NCBI GenBank assembly: GCA_964017185.1
Contig: OZ024875.1
Span: 65,777,043 to 65,841,042 of the forward strand
Length of the DNA: 64,000 bases
Source: Rugalucina vietnamica
Taxonomy: Eukaryota > Mollusca > Bivalvia > Lucinida > Lucinidae
Direction: 5' to 3'
Position 1 is the first letter of the stretch. Each line of letters opens with the position of its first letter. Made by a program: the position numbers and the translations under genes. Below the pieces are notes generated by a model, which saw only the letters and a list, made by a program, of their open reading frames with translations, did no database searches and was not told the DNA's origin. Positions 11,183 through 22,813 of this stretch are shown in pieces.

Positions 11183-12940
11183 TAGCAGCTCAAATCAACT
11201 GTGAAGAGGCCATTGTCTCGGATATCACTATATATATATTTTCTTTGGCAACGTGTCCAAGCTTCTTGCATTTTCCAGTGTTTGTATACCATGGTCTGAG
11301 CCAGATTCATTCAGAAATTTTCATTTTTTTTTATGAAATGAACTGTAAGCGGACAATGGTGATGGGATGACAATGAATTAGCAGCTACCTCTCTTATATA
11401 TCCCTTTCTAATTTATATATTCACTGCTCTTAACGGATCTCAATTTCAATTTTATTCTTTTCTTGCTCTTTCGGTTTGCGCTTAATTTTAAGTTCTGGTA
11501 ATACAAGCTCTAGATAATTGTGTATGTTTGACTTCTGGTACTCAATAACCCAATATATCTGAACATTTTTTACGCATTTCTTCATCTTGGTCAAATTTGT
11601 AAGACACGGAGTGTCATCTCTACTCTCTAAAAATACAACATTTCTGGTGCGGTTCTTGAACTAGTAGACACTGTCACATTTCAAAAGGTTGGTGTGACTA
11701 TTAGATCTGGCATTTGATTAAACACAAGGGCTTAAGCGACACCAAACACCTTTTGAGCAATTTAAAACTTCACCGTGGGTCACACAGCACGAAAATCACA
11801 TGCTCGATTGAAAAACAACTCTTGAGCATTAATAAGGCCCTCGCAGGAGTACCTTTTCCGGCAGTAGCATTCGGTGTTGGAGTGACGAAACTGTCCTCAG
11901 GCAAAGACGAGGCAAAACGGGTGATGAGAATAGTCTGCTAATTGGTAGTTACAATAAAGTGAACAGCGGGGATAATACACTTACGGAGACTGGCACAGTG
12001 ATTTGCTCTTTTGACAATTGATACCAACCTCCGCCGTGCATTCTTGATAAAAGAGAATTGCTAATGATGTTTGAAATGCAATTGTAACTGATTTAAGCCG
12101 TTTCTTTGGTGAAAGAAAGGGGTGTCATATTATTGTGTCGTAACTGAAGATGTCAAATCTCAAAACTCGTACTATTCTTATAGACTGACTAATTTCTTCA
12201 AAGAGCCAATTGCAAAAAGGGAACTTCCTTCTAAAGGGTGTGGTTCATGCACAGTTGATCCAGTCTATAGTCCACGACAATAATTCATAACTGACCGCTC
12301 TAATGCGGAAGTTTTGATGTAACTTGTTCTATTTATTAGATACGAATTTCAGTTTATAGACTAGTGATCAAATCTCGAATTTTGAGACCAGGGAGACGGC
12401 TTGTTAATGGATGAAGACAATGATATTCAGCTTGCCCAATATCTGGGAAACAGTGCTAGGCAGAGGTCAATGGTCATGGAGTAAAAAAGAGTAAAAATTC
12501 GTACTAATGTACCCTAAAATTGATGGTATGTTCAAAATAAAACCAGATTTTTGGTAGTTTTAATGAGTACCTGTGCTTGATTATATACTTGCCATATGGC
12601 AACAAATTAGTCAAAATTATAATCAAAGTACTAAAAGTACTGCAGTTGTGAACGGAAAATATTTGGGTAAAAGCAACATATAAAATTACTTTCAAATACT
12701 AATTCCTAATGTGATACACCTTACATAATTATGTTCAACACTCAAATATATAATTTATTTGTGGCTGTCCTCTTGGTCTACTGCACAAACACTACTTTGA
12801 ACTGTGAGCAGTTGCATGACAAAAACAATATTTTGTCTAGGAGTCAAGCAATGAAGCAAATCAATGTTGGTGTATGTTCAATCTGAACATTCAAGATATT
12901 ATGATATTGTGTTTTCAGCTACAGGAAATTGACAATAGTT
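11183..12940. other. Unassigned DNA; short inverted match to 32.04 kb
   Basis: No gene recognised. The stretch at about 11815-11895 (GAGCATTAATAAGGCCCTCG) is similar, in inverted orientation, to about 32041-32125, so a decayed dispersed repeat passes through the 75-codon frame at 11714-11941. That frame is therefore probably not a gene. Confidence 0.45.
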
Positions 12941-13985
12941 CATCATTTTACTCAGCTTGTTCGTAATGTCTGCATGAGTATGCCTATACTACATATTAAA
13001 AAGCATGAACAAAACTCTGACCCACACTAAATATAATGTATGTTACATTAATTGAAGTACCATTTGAAAATAACAGTTTTGAGTGATATCATTTACTTTT
13101 ACAGCTGCACTATGCATTTTTCCAAAGATATGAGATTTATTTCCATCAGCATGTTCAACTGACAGATAGAAAAAAAGTATTATGTATATATATATTGCCT
13201 TAAATGAAGTATTTAGTAGCCCTAGCCCCGATTTCTAATGCGAAATGTTCTATTGAAATGAACATGAAGTATATAAAATACGAGTACTTGCAACTGGTGG
13301 ATATGCAGATCATAGTTTCATACTTTCTTGCTTATTTTATCATGAACCGTGGCTCTGAAGGTCTGCAACCAAGTATCTAGAATCAAAGATTTCACTCCAG
13401 AATGTAACGTAAGTAACAAACATGTAGCGTACAAAGAAGTGCATTGTACATAGCAGGAATGCCGGTAGATGTAGGCCAAATGATGTATCCCATAGGAAAT
13501 TTCGCAAACATATTACGCTTAAAGGACAATTGAAGTTTCCTCCAATAAGCGATGGTTGCTCTGTGTACGTTTGAGCATTGGCCTGTTACAGTCTGTTACA
13601 TATGTTACCATAATATTGTTTCTAGCAAAAATAATGATATGCAGTTTGAGCTTCAGCAAAATAACATTTTTCATTATTTTATTCAACCTTCTCATATAGT
13701 CTGCATGCAACATGCCCATTCTAAACACTAAAGTTGCTTGGCCAATAATTTGAGTCCTACAGTGTATTTTTGTAACATATATTAAAATTACTCTTTCAAA
13801 ATAAGAATTGTGAGTACCATCTTTTTTTTTCAGTTGCACTATCCATTTTTGCAAATATATAAGATTTTTCCATTACCATGTCCAATTGACAGATTTTTAT
13901 AAATGTATATTTTATACTAAATGGGCTATTTAGCGACCCTGCCCCCAGTTTCACAAGCAAATATTGTATTGCAAATTATGCCAAA
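12941..13985 (+). repeat. Diverged direct duplication, about 730-bp period
   Basis: Segments around 12948-13260 and 13677-13985 align in order (GTCTGCATG, TGCACTAT.CATTTTT, CAACTGACAGAT, TTAG..ACCCT) with a period of about 730 bases. Heavy divergence indicates an old tandem duplication. The 111-codon minus-strand frame at 13519-13854 falls inside it and looks accidental. Confidence 0.5.
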
Positions 13986-15140
13986 CAAACCTAGAAATAT
14001 TATTCATTTCTGATAAATAATGTCTTTGGATCTCATAAATATTAATAAAAACTAAAGAAACCTCATAAAAATGCAGCAAAATAGGGGGTATAACTACAAA
14101 ATCAATGAACCTGGACTGTTAATAGACCTAGAATGCTGAAATTGGTATCAAATAAAAGCTAATGCAAAGGACTATTGCCCTCAGTCCTAGTTTATGAACA
14201 TTAATGACAACTTTAGAAATTGGAGAAATAAGAACAGATAAGCAGGTATTACCAAGAAAATGATAATGTATTTCAGCAAGCGAAAGTCTTAATGTGCTGA
14301 AAATGGCATCAAACGATTGCAACGGCTATTTTCTATCACCCTATAATAATAACAATTCATTTGATGAGTATTTATTAAATCTTAAATTTGATGTTGATTA
14401 TTAACCGTCGAAAAATTAAGGCTGTATCCATTATGATCCAGATGAATCTAGGCTACTGGAAGCCCTAGACAACTGAAATAGGCATTGACCGGTTGCCGGG
14501 ACAATGTTCTTTAACCATATTACAATGTTATGAATAAATTATATGAATGTTTGCTTCATGAATTTTAATAATAACATCAGGAATCAGTGAAACTTTGCAG
14601 AAATGTGAAGTGTGTACCAGCAAAATCACTTGTATCCCCACTGTCAATAGCTGTAGAAAGGTCCAAATGGCGTCAAATGTTAATATTGGATTACTATAAT
14701 AATGTATTATTGTCATGTCATCTATATGTACCACAAAGCATATGCGGATGCAACCAAGACACACACGTCTCTGTTGATGGACACCCTTAATTTTCTGTCA
14801 TTTACCATTTTTATCGAAGTTTTATGAATATCCATGGAACCGAATGTTTATCAGACCATTGGGTAATAGTGCATTGTTCAAGCAATTATTTGAGGCCACA
14901 TTCAGCACTCTAAAGTAATGAAGAGCCGGGCTATAAGTGATTTTGTTATTATATCTCTTCATTTTTCTTATTTTCTCTTATTTATGAAGTTTTTTACTAA
15001 CTTTCTTGACACATTTCAGATCAGAAGGGTTATTTATATATCAGGTTACACATTGTCATAGCAGTCATTTGATACCAGTTTCAGTATACTAGTGCTGTCA
15101 GTAATCTAGACATGTCATACAAGCCATTTTGTAGCTTTTT
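13986..15140. other. Unassigned AT-rich DNA, possibly degenerate short tandem repeats
   Basis: Phrases such as TGCTGAAATTGGTATCAAA recur in decayed form about every 150 bases (14130, 14288), suggesting a very old tandem array. No gene was recognised. Confidence 0.3.
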
Positions 15141-15186
15141 CTTGATCTTTGCCTTTTCCTGATCTTTGCCTACTTGTACCTTTTTA
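15141..15186 (-). repeat. Repeat A terminal fragment
   Basis: About 45 bases of the fixed terminus, with the short TGATCTTTGCC phrase present twice. No body follows. Confidence 0.7.
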
Positions 15187-15294
15187 TTTGTCATGATTCT
15201 CCTCCAGTTTTTAAAGATTTCATTAATATTCATGAAACTGAAAATAAATTTTATTCATTTATCAGACTAGAAGACAAAAGTGCATAGCCTAAAA

Positions 15295-15849
15295 AAAGGT
15301 ACAAGTAGGCAAAGATCAGGAAAAGGCGCAATCAGAAAAAGACTCCCACTCCAAAAACCAAGGTGGGAAAAAACCAAACTAACAATCAGGCACTTATACC
15401 ATGAAAACACTTCGTAAGCCGAATGAGCAGCTATTTTCCCAATAGGTGGCCACTCAGTTACCTTAACTTAACTAAAAATATGCAAACATACATAAGGCGC
15501 CAACAGCACAAAAATATTTTAAACACCAAGACATAAAACAAAACGAACCACCACAGAAGTATCGACTTGGAACGATCAGTAACACAAAGTTACTGGCGGG
15601 TTTAAATCGATTTTACACGGCCGTAACCTCACCCTCAGCTTCTGCAGTGGTTCATAACATTTAGTTAGTTCTTCGGTCCTCGTGGTGAATCTCTAACTAG
15701 TAAATGAATCATCAAGAACAAACAAATAAATCATGATAAACATCCTGATGAATCAAAAACCCCAGGACTCACAGATTCAGTAAGCTGCCCGACGATGGAG
15801 ATCCCTGGGCGCCAAATAACTTACTAACTCCGGAGCTAAAGAAAAACAT
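15295..15849 (+). repeat. Repeat A copy (modules 1, 2 and start of 3)
   Basis: Fixed terminus AAAGGTACAAGTAGG, then body, then the CTCACCCTCAGCTTCTGCAG module, ending at CGGAGCTAAAGAAAAAC. Longer than most copies. Confidence 0.9.
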
Positions 15850-15920
15850 CAGCATCATGATGCTTCCACTTCAAGGATTCTATGTCTATTTGCATGACAG
15901 AAACTAGTGATTATGTAAAG

Positions 15921-16229
15921 AGGTACAAGTAGGCAAAGATCAGGAAAAGGCGCTATCAGAAAAAGATTCCCACTCCAAAAACCAGGGTGGGAAAAAACCA
16001 AACTAACAATCAGGTACTTATACCATGAAAACATTTCGTAAGCCGAATGAGCAGCTATTTTCCCAATAGGTGAACACTCAGTTACCTTAACTTAACTAAA
16101 AATATGAAAACATACATAAGGCGCCAACAGCACAAAATTATTTTAAACACCAAGGCACAAAACAAAAAGAACCACCACAGAAGTATCGACTTGGAACGAT
16201 CAGTAACATAAAGTTACTGGCGGGTTTAA
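15921..16229 (+). repeat. Repeat A copy (module 1 only)
   Basis: Fixed terminus AGGTACAAGTAGGCAAAGAT to the TTACTGGCGGGTTTAA boundary, where similarity stops. Confidence 0.9.
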
Positions 16230-16404
16230 GTGGACTTCTTATTTTTCCGTGATTTTACCAAACTTTTCATAGTTTTTATATTAAATTAATGAGTATGCAC
16301 ATGAGATCCTCTTCTTATAGGCCCAAGGCATCTGTAAAATTGTCAAATGGTATCACTGCTGTAAAAACTATGTGCGACGATGATAGATTGGGCATGAAAG
16401 TAGT

Positions 16405-16514
16405 TTTAAACCCGCCAGTAATTTTAAAAAAAGTAGTTTTAAACCCGCCAGAAAGTAGTCGTAAAATCGATTTAAACCCGCCAGTAAGTTTATATTACTG
16501 ATCGTTCCAAGGCG
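16405..16514 (-). repeat. Repeat A boundary segment, three partial copies
   Basis: The phrase TTTAAACCCGCCAG occurs three times in about 80 bases before the ATTACTGATCGTTCCAAGG stretch. The junction between modules 1 and 2 of the minus strand has been locally amplified. Confidence 0.7.
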
Positions 16515-16517
16515 AAC

Positions 16518-16709
16518 CACCAAAGATCAGGAAAAGGTGCAATCAGAAAGAGATTCCCACTCCAAAAACCAAGGTGGAAAAAAATTAAAAGAACAATCAG
16601 GTACTTATACCATGAAACATATCGTAAGCCGAATGAGCAGCTATTTTCCCAATAGGTGGCCACTCAGTTACCTTAACTAAATTAAAAATATGAAAACATA
16701 CATAAGGCG
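16518..16709 (+). repeat. Repeat A copy, truncated at both ends
   Basis: Starts inside the fixed terminus at CAAAGATCAGG, abutting the inverted segment before it, and stops at ACATAAGGCG. The abutting opposite pieces form a potential foldback. Confidence 0.8.
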
Positions 16710-16827
16710 AAAACTTGCCCATACAGATATTTGTTTTCAAAACCGAAAATTGAAAATCTCATTGGAAAAAGAACCTTTTGACCTTTTAAACATTTTCGCT
16801 CAAATCATACATTGTGCATACACATTA

Positions 16828-16855
16828 GAACCGCCTTGACGAGGCGGTTCTAACG
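16828..16855. other. Perfect 10-bp stem hairpin
   Basis: AGAACCGCCT and AGGCGGTTCT are separated by 5 bases. Related sequence occurs near 5625 and 41900. Hairpins of this type mark the ends of Helitron/Helentron-like elements, but no matching partner end was located. Confidence 0.5.
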
Positions 16856-16859
16856 AGTA

Positions 16860-17690
16860 CCCACGATGTATGCTTTGGAGCAAAAATAATAATAAAAAAA
16901 ATGGTATAGCTCTACAAACCCATTTTTTTCTATATGAAAGTGGGGTTAAATGGGGGATACGTTTCATGGACATGTTTTCCTGATGAGAAGTGAAAAAAAA
17001 ATACATTGTCAGTCTATTTCTGACAACTTGAAAAAAAAAAAGCATAGATTCATCTCAATGTTGTACAGAATGCGTCGATATTACTGAGAAAATCATTATC
17101 AGAAAGTGACAAAAGGTCCTCCTTGATAATGATTTAATACCACCTCTTCTGTTTTGAGCTAGCCTTAATTGCTCCAAATGGATGTCATAATATCGCGGAA
17201 CAGTTATTATGAATGGGACAAATAGTCCCAATAGTGGCTCGTCTAGCAAATGATAAAGGCAACGCTGCTTTGGGCCTTACAAAAGCTCATATTAATCAAT
17301 TTGTGATGACAGCGATAAAGCAAGTGTTATGCGTATTTTATGAAGTGTGAAAATGAGTTGGTTATTTGGTCGTCTCACTAATCCACAGAGTAATATTGTT
17401 TCAGACTTTTTGTGGAATGGATCACTCATAAGGGACCTGTGTGGAATAGAGCATTTTATTTGCGACTTAAACAGCAATTTATCGTGGTTGTACGTGGGTA
17501 AATTGTTCACTGAAATACCATTACTCTGTCAAAAATATGACCGAAAGTAAATGCTTCTGTTGAAATACGCGATCGTCTTTATTGTTAAATGATACAAGAA
17601 AATCCCGGGGGCATACTTTATGGAAACGTATGATCAGACCTAAGAACAAGACTGACTGGTAGCACCTCAAAATTATCCGATGCTTGCCAA
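16860..17690. other. Unassigned DNA
   Basis: Short similarity to 41.9 kb (GGACATGTTTTCCTG) at about 16968. Frames of 64-81 codons on both strands overlap one another and have no recognisable domains. Confidence 0.35.
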
Positions 17691-17882
17691 ACATTTAGAT
17701 ATACTAGTCTTTGTATGGACTAATTTGCTGAAAGTTGCAAAATTTCAGTAATTCTTTTGGCTCCATGTTGCCAAATCTATAGGGTCACTGATGAGACTTC
17801 AATGGTCGAAACCGCGGTATGGCCCATCCACTTCTCATTAATGTGTTCACTGCTCTTAAAGGATCTCAGTTTTATTTTTATT
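17691..17882 (+). repeat. Repeat B, single partial unit
   Basis: Runs from ATACTAGTCTTTGTATGGAC to GGATCTCAGTTTTATTTTTA, the first half of a repeat B unit, followed by unrelated sequence. It shares ACCGCGGTATGGCCCATCC with the 38.6 kb copy. Confidence 0.8.
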
Positions 17883-18600
17883 TGTTAACTTTAAAATACA
17901 CAAAAGTTGTCAAAAACTCGCTTCAGCATTTTAATCATCCATGTATATCCTCAGTATGTATGTCGCATATTTGTAAAATACTTGTAAAATATTAAAAGGA
18001 TACATTACAAGCTGAAAGAGAAGTTGCTTTCACAAAGTAAGCACTACCTACCACCATTTAATATTAGCAATGAAATGAAAAGTAGCTCAGTTAAAATAAT
18101 GAAAATTGATCTAAAATATATTTCACTATTGCAATTTTTACATACACATCTTCAGCATGTCTTAACAAATCTGTAAAGGTTTAGAAGGGTACACGAAAAG
18201 TTCTAGGAGTTGGTTCACAGTTTAAGTATAGCTCTTGCTAAGGACCATGCAAAGGGTGATACATTCATGGTAACAGAATTGGTCAATTTGTGTGCCATAG
18301 TGTAGCACTTATGACCAAACGTTGATAGGTACAATATTTCTTTGATTGAATGTCAGTTACCATGGCAACCAACAATTTTCATTTTTAGCATTTTTCATCA
18401 TGAACGTGACTAAAATTCTGATTTTTCATCATTTTCATGAGCTAAAGCTTATTACCAAGGAAATCAAAATCAAGTTTTGATTTAAGTGAGTGATGAAGTC
18501 ATATCAGGTTAATAATATGATATATTAACAATGGCAAAAAGATTACCTTTGGCCCAAAAATAAGCTTTGAATGGGAGGGGGGTTACCTGAAATCCTGATT
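17883..18600. other. Unassigned DNA left of the 186-bp array
   Basis: No gene recognised. AT-rich, with occasional phrases resembling the neighbouring array. Confidence 0.35.
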
Positions 18601-19875
18601 TTAGCTAAATCCCGAAAATTGGACAATTTCAATGTATTTTTTCTCCCATGATGGACCTACTGTAGGACAATGGTGCCTTTTATTCAATAATATGAACCAT
18701 TTACTTAAACAAAAAACCAAGAAACCCGTGTGTTTTTCTTTCTTTGCTTGGAAAAATATTAAGGTAGCGATGACCATTTTCAAAATTTGTAAATTTACAG
18801 AAAATTTGCACATTTAAACATAATTTTTCTCTCATGATGGACCTAATGTAAGTCATTGATGCCTTTGAGTCAACTAAATCATGCCTTTGCTTGAATATGA
18901 TGGCAAGAAACTTGTTTGTTTTTCTTTCTTTACCTGAAAAAAATATTAAGGTAGCGGTAACCATTTTTCAAAACCTGTATGTTTGGTAAAATCCGCATTT
19001 TTCAACAGAACTTCTCTCTCATGATGGACCTACTATATGTAAATTATTCCTTTTATTGAATAAAATGATCCATATACTTGAATAAAAAAGCAAGAAACCC
19101 ATGTGTATTTTTGTCGGCCTGAAAAACTATTAAGGTTGCGGTTACCGTTTTCAAAATCTGTAAATTCGGAGAAAATCTGAACATTTCAACATATGTTTTC
19201 TTTCATGATGGACCTAATGTAAGTCAGTGATGTCTTTCATTCAAGTATATGATGCCTCTGCCTGAAAATGATGGCAAGAAACCTGTGTGTTTTTCTTGCT
19301 TTGCCTAAAAAAATATTAAGGTAGTGACAACCATTTTTCAAAATCTGAATATTTGGTAAAATCTGCATATTTCAACTTAACTTCTCTCTCATGATGGACC
19401 TACTGTATGTTAATTATACCTTTTATTCAATAAAATGATTCTTATGTTTGAATAAGAAGGCAAGAAACCCATGTGTTTTTCTTTTGTTGACCTGAAAAAC
19501 TATTAAGGTAACGGTTACCATTTTCAAAATCTGTAATTCAGAGAAAATCTGCACATTTCAACGTAAGTTTTCTCTCACGATGGACCTAATGCAAGTCAGT
19601 GATGTTTGTCATTCAACTAAATGATGCTGTTGTATAATTATGATGGCAAGAAGCCTGTGTGGTTTTCTTCTTTGCCTGAAAAAATATTAAGGTAGCGGTA
19701 TCCAGTTTTCAAAATCTGTATATTTGGTAAAATCCCCATATTTCAACATAACTTTTCACTCATTATGGAACTACTGTATGTTTATTATTCGTTGTATGCA
19801 CTAAAATGGTTCTTATACTTGAACGCTTGAACGAGAAGGCAAGACACTCATGTGTTTTTCTTTTGTTGGCCTGAA
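18601..19875 (+). repeat. Tandem array, about 186-bp monomers in alternating pairs
   Basis: CATGATGGACCT-type phrases recur at about 18647, 18833, 19020, 19204, 19390, 19576 and 19761, giving a 184-187-bp period. Alternate monomers read CCTACTGTA and CCTAATGTAAG, so the true unit is a dimer of about 372 bp, a higher-order repeat. Non-coding; overlapping frames of 61-87 codons are by-products. The array is split at 19876 and resumes at 21662. Confidence 0.85.
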
Positions 19876-19929
19876 TAAGAGCTGTCGCAGGACAGCGTAG
19901 CTCGCCTGACTTGTGCTTTGCCACTAAAC

Positions 19930-20388
19930 TTATCAAAATCTATGACCAATGACCTTGACCTCAAGGTCGCTCAGGTGGGTTGTGATGGTACAGCATAAAA
20001 TTTCAGACCAATATCCACAAACATGCAAAGTTTCAACTTGATCCATCGACATAGAGATATATAGATTTCAAATATCTAAGGCCATGACTTTGACCTCAAG
20101 TTCACCCAGGGTGAGTCATAATGGTACAGTATAAAACTTCAGACCAATATCTACCAACATGCAAAGTATCAACTTGATAAATGTATATGTTCAAGAGATA
20201 TAGACTTCTAAAAACTTTAACCGAAAACTTTAACAAAAAAAATTTAAGTCTGTGACCTTGACCTCAAGGTCACCAAGGGTGGGTAATGATGGTACTGCAT
20301 AAAACTTCAGACCAATATCTACCAACATGCAAAGTATCAACTTGATCCATCAACATGTTCAAGAGATATATACTTCTAAAAACTTTAA
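19930..20388 (+). repeat. Three diverged units around a TGACCTTGA/TCAAGGTCA palindrome
   Basis: Units centred near 19949, 20093 and 20254 share the order: palindrome, GTGATGGTAC, TTCAGACCAATATC, ACATGCAAAGT, TCAACTTGAT. The palindrome is intact at 20254 (TGACCTTGACCTCAAGGTCA) and degraded in the middle unit. Confidence 0.7.
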
Positions 20389-21400
20389 TGAAAAAGTCAC
20401 TAGAGCGCGAAATAAAGGTCAAGGTCACAACATCAAAGTGGGTGCAAAGTCGGGACATCGAGGAGAAGCCATATGCAAGGTTTGATGGTTGTAGGCTTTA
20501 TAGTTGATGAGATATTAAGGGTTGGCTTAAAAATGACAAAGTCACTGGAGCATGAAATATAGGTCAAGGTCAGTAGGTCAATGCGGGTGCCGAGTCGGGA
20601 CATCGAGGAGAAGCCATATGCAAGGTTTGATGGTAGTAGGCTTTATAATTGATGAGATATTAAGGGTTGGCTTCAAAAATGACAAAGTCACTAGAGCACG
20701 AAGTATAGGTCAAGGTCACTAGGTGAATGTGGGTGCCTAGTCGGGACATCAAGGAGAAGTCATATGCAAGGTTTGGTGATTGTAGGCTGTATAGTTGATG
20801 AGATATTAAGAGTTGGCTTCAAAAATGACAAAGTCACTAGAGCACGAAATATAGGTCAAGGGCACGAGATCAATGTGGGTGCCAAGTCGGAACATCGAGG
20901 AGAAGCCATATGCAAGGTTTGATGGTTGTAGGCTGTATAGTTGATGAGATATTAAGGACTGGCTTAAAAAATGACAAAGTCACTGGAGCATGAAATATAT
21001 GTCAAGGTCAGTAGGTCAATGTGGGTGCCGAGTCGGGACATCGAGGAGAAGCCATATGCAAGGTTTGATGGTTGTAGGCTTTATAGTTGATGAGATATTA
21101 AGGGTTGGCTTAAAAAATGACAAAGTCACTGGAGCATGAAATATAGGTCAAGGTCAGTAGGTCAATGTGGGTGCCGAGTCGGGACATCAAGGAGAAGCCA
21201 TATGCAAGGTTTGATGGTTGTAGGCTTTATAGTTGATGAGATATTAAGGGTTGGCTTAAAAATGACAAAGTCACTGGAGCATGAAATATAGGTCAAGGTC
21301 AGTAGGTCAATGTGGGTGCTGAGTCGGGACATCGAGGAGAAGTCATATGTAAGGTTTGACAGTTCTAGGCTTTACAGTTGATGAGAAACTAACACAGCAT
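20389..21400 (+). repeat. 146-bp tandem repeat, about seven units
   Basis: GACAAAGTCACT recurs at 20535, 20681, 20827, 20973, 21119 and 21264, a strict 145-146-bp period, with one earlier diverged unit. Units share GTCGGGACATCGAGGAGAAG and GTTGATGAGATATTAAG. Three units contain AGGTCAAGGTCAGTAGGTCA and the others one or two AGGTCA half-sites. Non-coding. Confidence 0.9.
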
Positions 21401-21661
21401 CTGAGCATTGTACAAACGTGTTCTAGATATTGACCTCTAGCCCCGCCCCCAGGCACGACCCCACGGGTCCCTTCACACTAAATCACAGAGGACCCTCATA
21501 TGCAGCAATGTTCCAAATATGAATGATTTCTGGTCAGTGACTATCAGGATATAGCAATTTTAAAAACTTTTACCGAAAGTGTGACGCGGACGTACACGTA
21601 AACGTAAACGGGTACGACCGATGTGACAACAATAGCTCTGTGCACTTCGTGCAGGCGAGCT

Positions 21662-21877
21662 AAAACTATTAAGGTAGTGGTTGCCATTTTCAAAGTCTGT
21701 AAATTCAGAAAAATCTGCACACTGCAACATATTTTTCTCTCCAGATGGACATATTAGTCAATGATGCCTTTCATTCAAGTAACTGATGCCATTGTCTGTA
21801 TATGATGACAAGAAACCTTAAAAAAAAGGTACCGCTACCTTAATATTATTTTCATGCAAAGAAAGAAAAACACACCT
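21662..21877 (+). repeat. 186-bp array, right remnant with inverted tail
   Basis: Resumes with ACTATTAAGGTAGTGG and one further monomer to about 21816. Then GGTACCGCTACCTTAATATT to 21877 is the reverse complement of the same monomer, so the array ends in a short inversion. Confidence 0.7.
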
Positions 21878-22455
21878 TAAATGAAAGTGTCTAGGTCATC
21901 ACAGGGTCACATTGTAGTACTCTAGTTTCTGAATGCTACATGGTAAGTTTCATTGAAATAAGTCCACAGATTCCTGAAAAGAAGTTTACAGGCTCCCATC
22001 TTGGTCACAACACCGGAATAATGGTCAAATACCTTGAATCCCCTGCCTATAATGCTTCATATAAAATTTGACTCTGCTTGGCCAAGAAATTTCAGCAAAG
22101 ATCTTTGAAAATTTGGATGATGGACAGACATTGCTGACAGAAACCAGATACATGCCTATCGTATATAAGTTCACCTGTAAAACTTCTGCTCAGATTTTTG
22201 TTTGTTTGAATTGAGGCTAAACACCCCAGTCAAAATGTTTGTCATGTAGAGACGGAGTCAAATTTTTCTGGGTATCAACCAGCATTCCTATCTGCTTTAA
22301 GCACAAAACAATGAAGTGTTTTGGTGTCCAACACACTACTACTAGGGCCAAATAGAAATAGCTGTGTGCTTAGGGTTTCAGTCTGGAAATTACTAGGTAG
22401 GTGTTGTTTTTTTTATACTTTCATTAATATGAACATGTGTATCATATGGTCTAAG
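21878..22455. other. Unassigned DNA
   Basis: No gene or defined repeat recognised. Phrases such as GTTTCATTGAAATAAGTCCAC are seen once only. Confidence 0.35.
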
Positions 22456-22813
22456 GAGGTACAAGTAGGCAAAGATCAGGAAAAGGCGCAATCAGAAAAA
22501 GATTCCCACTCCAAAAACCGAGGTGGGAAAAAACCAAACTAACAATCAGGTACTTATACCATGAAACATATCGTAAGCCGAATGAGCAGCTATTTTCCCA
22601 ATAGGTGGCCACTCAGTTACCTTAACTTAACTAAAAATATGAAAACATACTATAAGGCGCCAACAGCACAAAAAATTTTAAACACCAAGACATAAAACAA
22701 AAAGAACCACTACAGAAGTATCGACTTGGAACGATCAGTAACACAAAGTTACTGGCGGGCTTAAACCGGTTTTACAGGTACCTAACCTCACCCTCAGCTT
22801 CTGCAGTGGTTCA
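22456..22813 (+). repeat. Repeat A copy (modules 1 and part of 2)
   Basis: Begins AGGTACAAGTAGGCAAAGAT and stops after TTCTGCAGTGGTTCA. The 73-codon frame at 22321-22542 reads into the repeat from unique flank and is not supported. A copy with the same stop point occurs at 47922. Confidence 0.9.

Larger units (their letters stand above)
19876..21661 (+). mobile_element. Hairpin-ended element with tandem core, inserted in the 186-bp array
   Basis: The array phrase CCTGAAAAACTATTAAGG is broken after CCTGAA and resumes at AAACTATTAAGG. The left end carries GCTGTC-GCAG-GACAGC, and the right end a compound hairpin (AGCTC...TGCAC-TTC-GTGCA...GAGCT). AGCTCGCCTG near the left end reads inverted at the right end. 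The core is tandemly repeated (19930-20388 and 20389-21400). Hairpin ends, an internal tandem core and no obvious target duplication resemble bivalve pearl/Helentron-type non-autonomous elements. No transposase or Rep/helicase is encoded. Confidence 0.55.

Noticed and set aside
20389-21400. CRISPR-like array
   Set aside because: The 146-bp units are contiguous tandem repeats with no unique spacers, in animal DNA.
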